From assembly GCF_002224225.1 (NCBI RefSeq), contig NZ_NJGG01000001.1, positions 711,374 through 775,373 on the forward strand: 64,000 nt of DNA, written 5' to 3'. This document shows, in pieces, positions 63,560 through 64,000 of this stretch (its first letter is position 1; each line of letters opens with the position of its first letter). Source of the DNA: Polynucleobacter cosmopolitanus. GTDB lineage: Bacteria > Pseudomonadota > Gammaproteobacteria > Burkholderiales > Burkholderiaceae. The notes below the pieces were generated by a model. It saw nothing but the letters and a program-made list of their open reading frames with translations. It was not told the DNA's origin and did not search any database. The translations under genes were made by a program, and so were the position numbers.

Positions 63560-64000
63560 ATGAAGATTGAATTAAATGCCACATTACGCGAACACAACAC
63601 CTTTGGTTTTGATGTGTCTGCCCAATATTTGGTTCATTTGACCGAAGTTGTGGATGTGCCTGAATTGATTCAAAAAGCCCAAAAAGACAATGTCCCTTGG
63701 CAAATCTTTGGGGGCGGCAGTAATTTGGTGCTCGCCAAAGACTTGGCTGGCTATACCGGTTTGATGGAAATCAAAGGGCGCCAACTGTTAAAAGAATCTG
63801 CCACGCATTTTTATATTGAAGCGATGGCTGGTGAATCGTGGCATGAGCTGGTGCGTTGGTCTTTGGAAAATAACTACGACGGGCTTGAGAATTTAGCCCT
63901 GATTCCAGGGACGGTGGGCGCAGCACCTATTCAAAATATTGGCGCTTATGGTTTGGAGTTGGCTCAAGTGTTTGACAGTCTTTGCGCTTTTGATACTTTG
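63560..64000 (+). CDS. murB: UDP-N-acetylenolpyruvoylglucosamine reductase, 3'-truncated
   Basis: ATG 63560 opens a frame that runs off the window after 147 codons. It reads LREHNTFGFDVSAQYLV near residues 9-25, FGGGSNLVLAKD near 51 as the FAD pyrophosphate-binding loop, and GLENLALIPGTVGAAPIQNIGAYG near 110. These are diagnostic of type I MurB, the FAD enzyme completing UDP-MurNAc synthesis. The remaining part lies outside the window. Confidence 0.95.
   Translation, partial: MKIELNATLREHNTFGFDVSAQYLVHLTEVVDVPELIQKAQKDNVPWQIFGGGSNLVLAKDLAGYTGLMEIKGRQLLKESATHFYIEAMAGESWHELVRWSLENNYDGLENLALIPGTVGAAPIQNIGAYGLELAQVFDSLCAFDTL

Overview
The window looks like a chromosome segment of a Gram-negative betaproteobacterium, probably of the Burkholderiales and most like the low-GC freshwater genus Polynucleobacter. 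This is inferred from gene order (exbB-exbD-lpxK-trm112-kdsB-adk; ribD-ribE-ribBA-ribH-nusB; tolQRAB-pal-cpoB-queC; rmlB-D-A-C), protein character and moderate base composition. It has not been checked by any search.

Positions 1-25887 are a surface-polysaccharide (O-antigen type) locus. It starts inside an ABC exporter ATPase, followed by its permease, a DegT-type sugar aminotransferase and a glycosyltransferase. Next comes an AT-rich, tightly packed cassette (3432-10041). It encodes an acyl carrier protein, a KAS III condensing enzyme, two short-chain reductases, a NeuD-type acyltransferase, two different Rieske non-haem iron oxygenases, a second left-handed beta-helix acyltransferase and a hotdog thioesterase. 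My inference is that this cassette builds an unusual acyl group on an ACP, oxidises it, and transfers it to an amino sugar of the surface glycan. I regard it as the best candidate for an undescribed system here. A 1-kb stretch with decayed coding sequence (10042-11042) separates it from rmlBDAC (dTDP-rhamnose). Then follow a Wzx flippase, several glycosyltransferases, a WecA/WbpL-like initiating transferase, a WaaL/Wzy-like protein, a GT17 enzyme, UDP-galactopyranose mutase and galE.

Positions 26043-29671 hold the LPS core heptosyltransferase gene waaC and tex. Positions 29741-31713 are a small accessory patch: a little membrane protein, a VapB-antitoxin-like tail, and a hipBA module with three evenly spaced operator-like sites. 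Positions 31818-36720 encode a tripartite export system: a TolC-like channel divergent from a MacA-like adaptor, an ATPase and a permease. Then come uppP, bactofilin, trmB, an aldehyde dehydrogenase and a lytic transglycosylase.

Positions 41806-45931 are the nusB and riboflavin genes on the minus strand, followed by a four-gene minor pilin cassette (45989-47916), a brnTA toxin-antitoxin pair, nrdR, glyA and a YdfG-like dehydrogenase. Positions 51188-56585 are the Tol-Pal genes with cpoB and queC. Positions 56695-60763 (minus strand) are adk, kdsB, a 57-residue Trm112-like gene, lpxK, exbD and exbB. The window ends with xseA, sodB, yajQ and a 3'-truncated murB. I saw no rRNA, tRNA, CRISPR array or intact insertion sequence.
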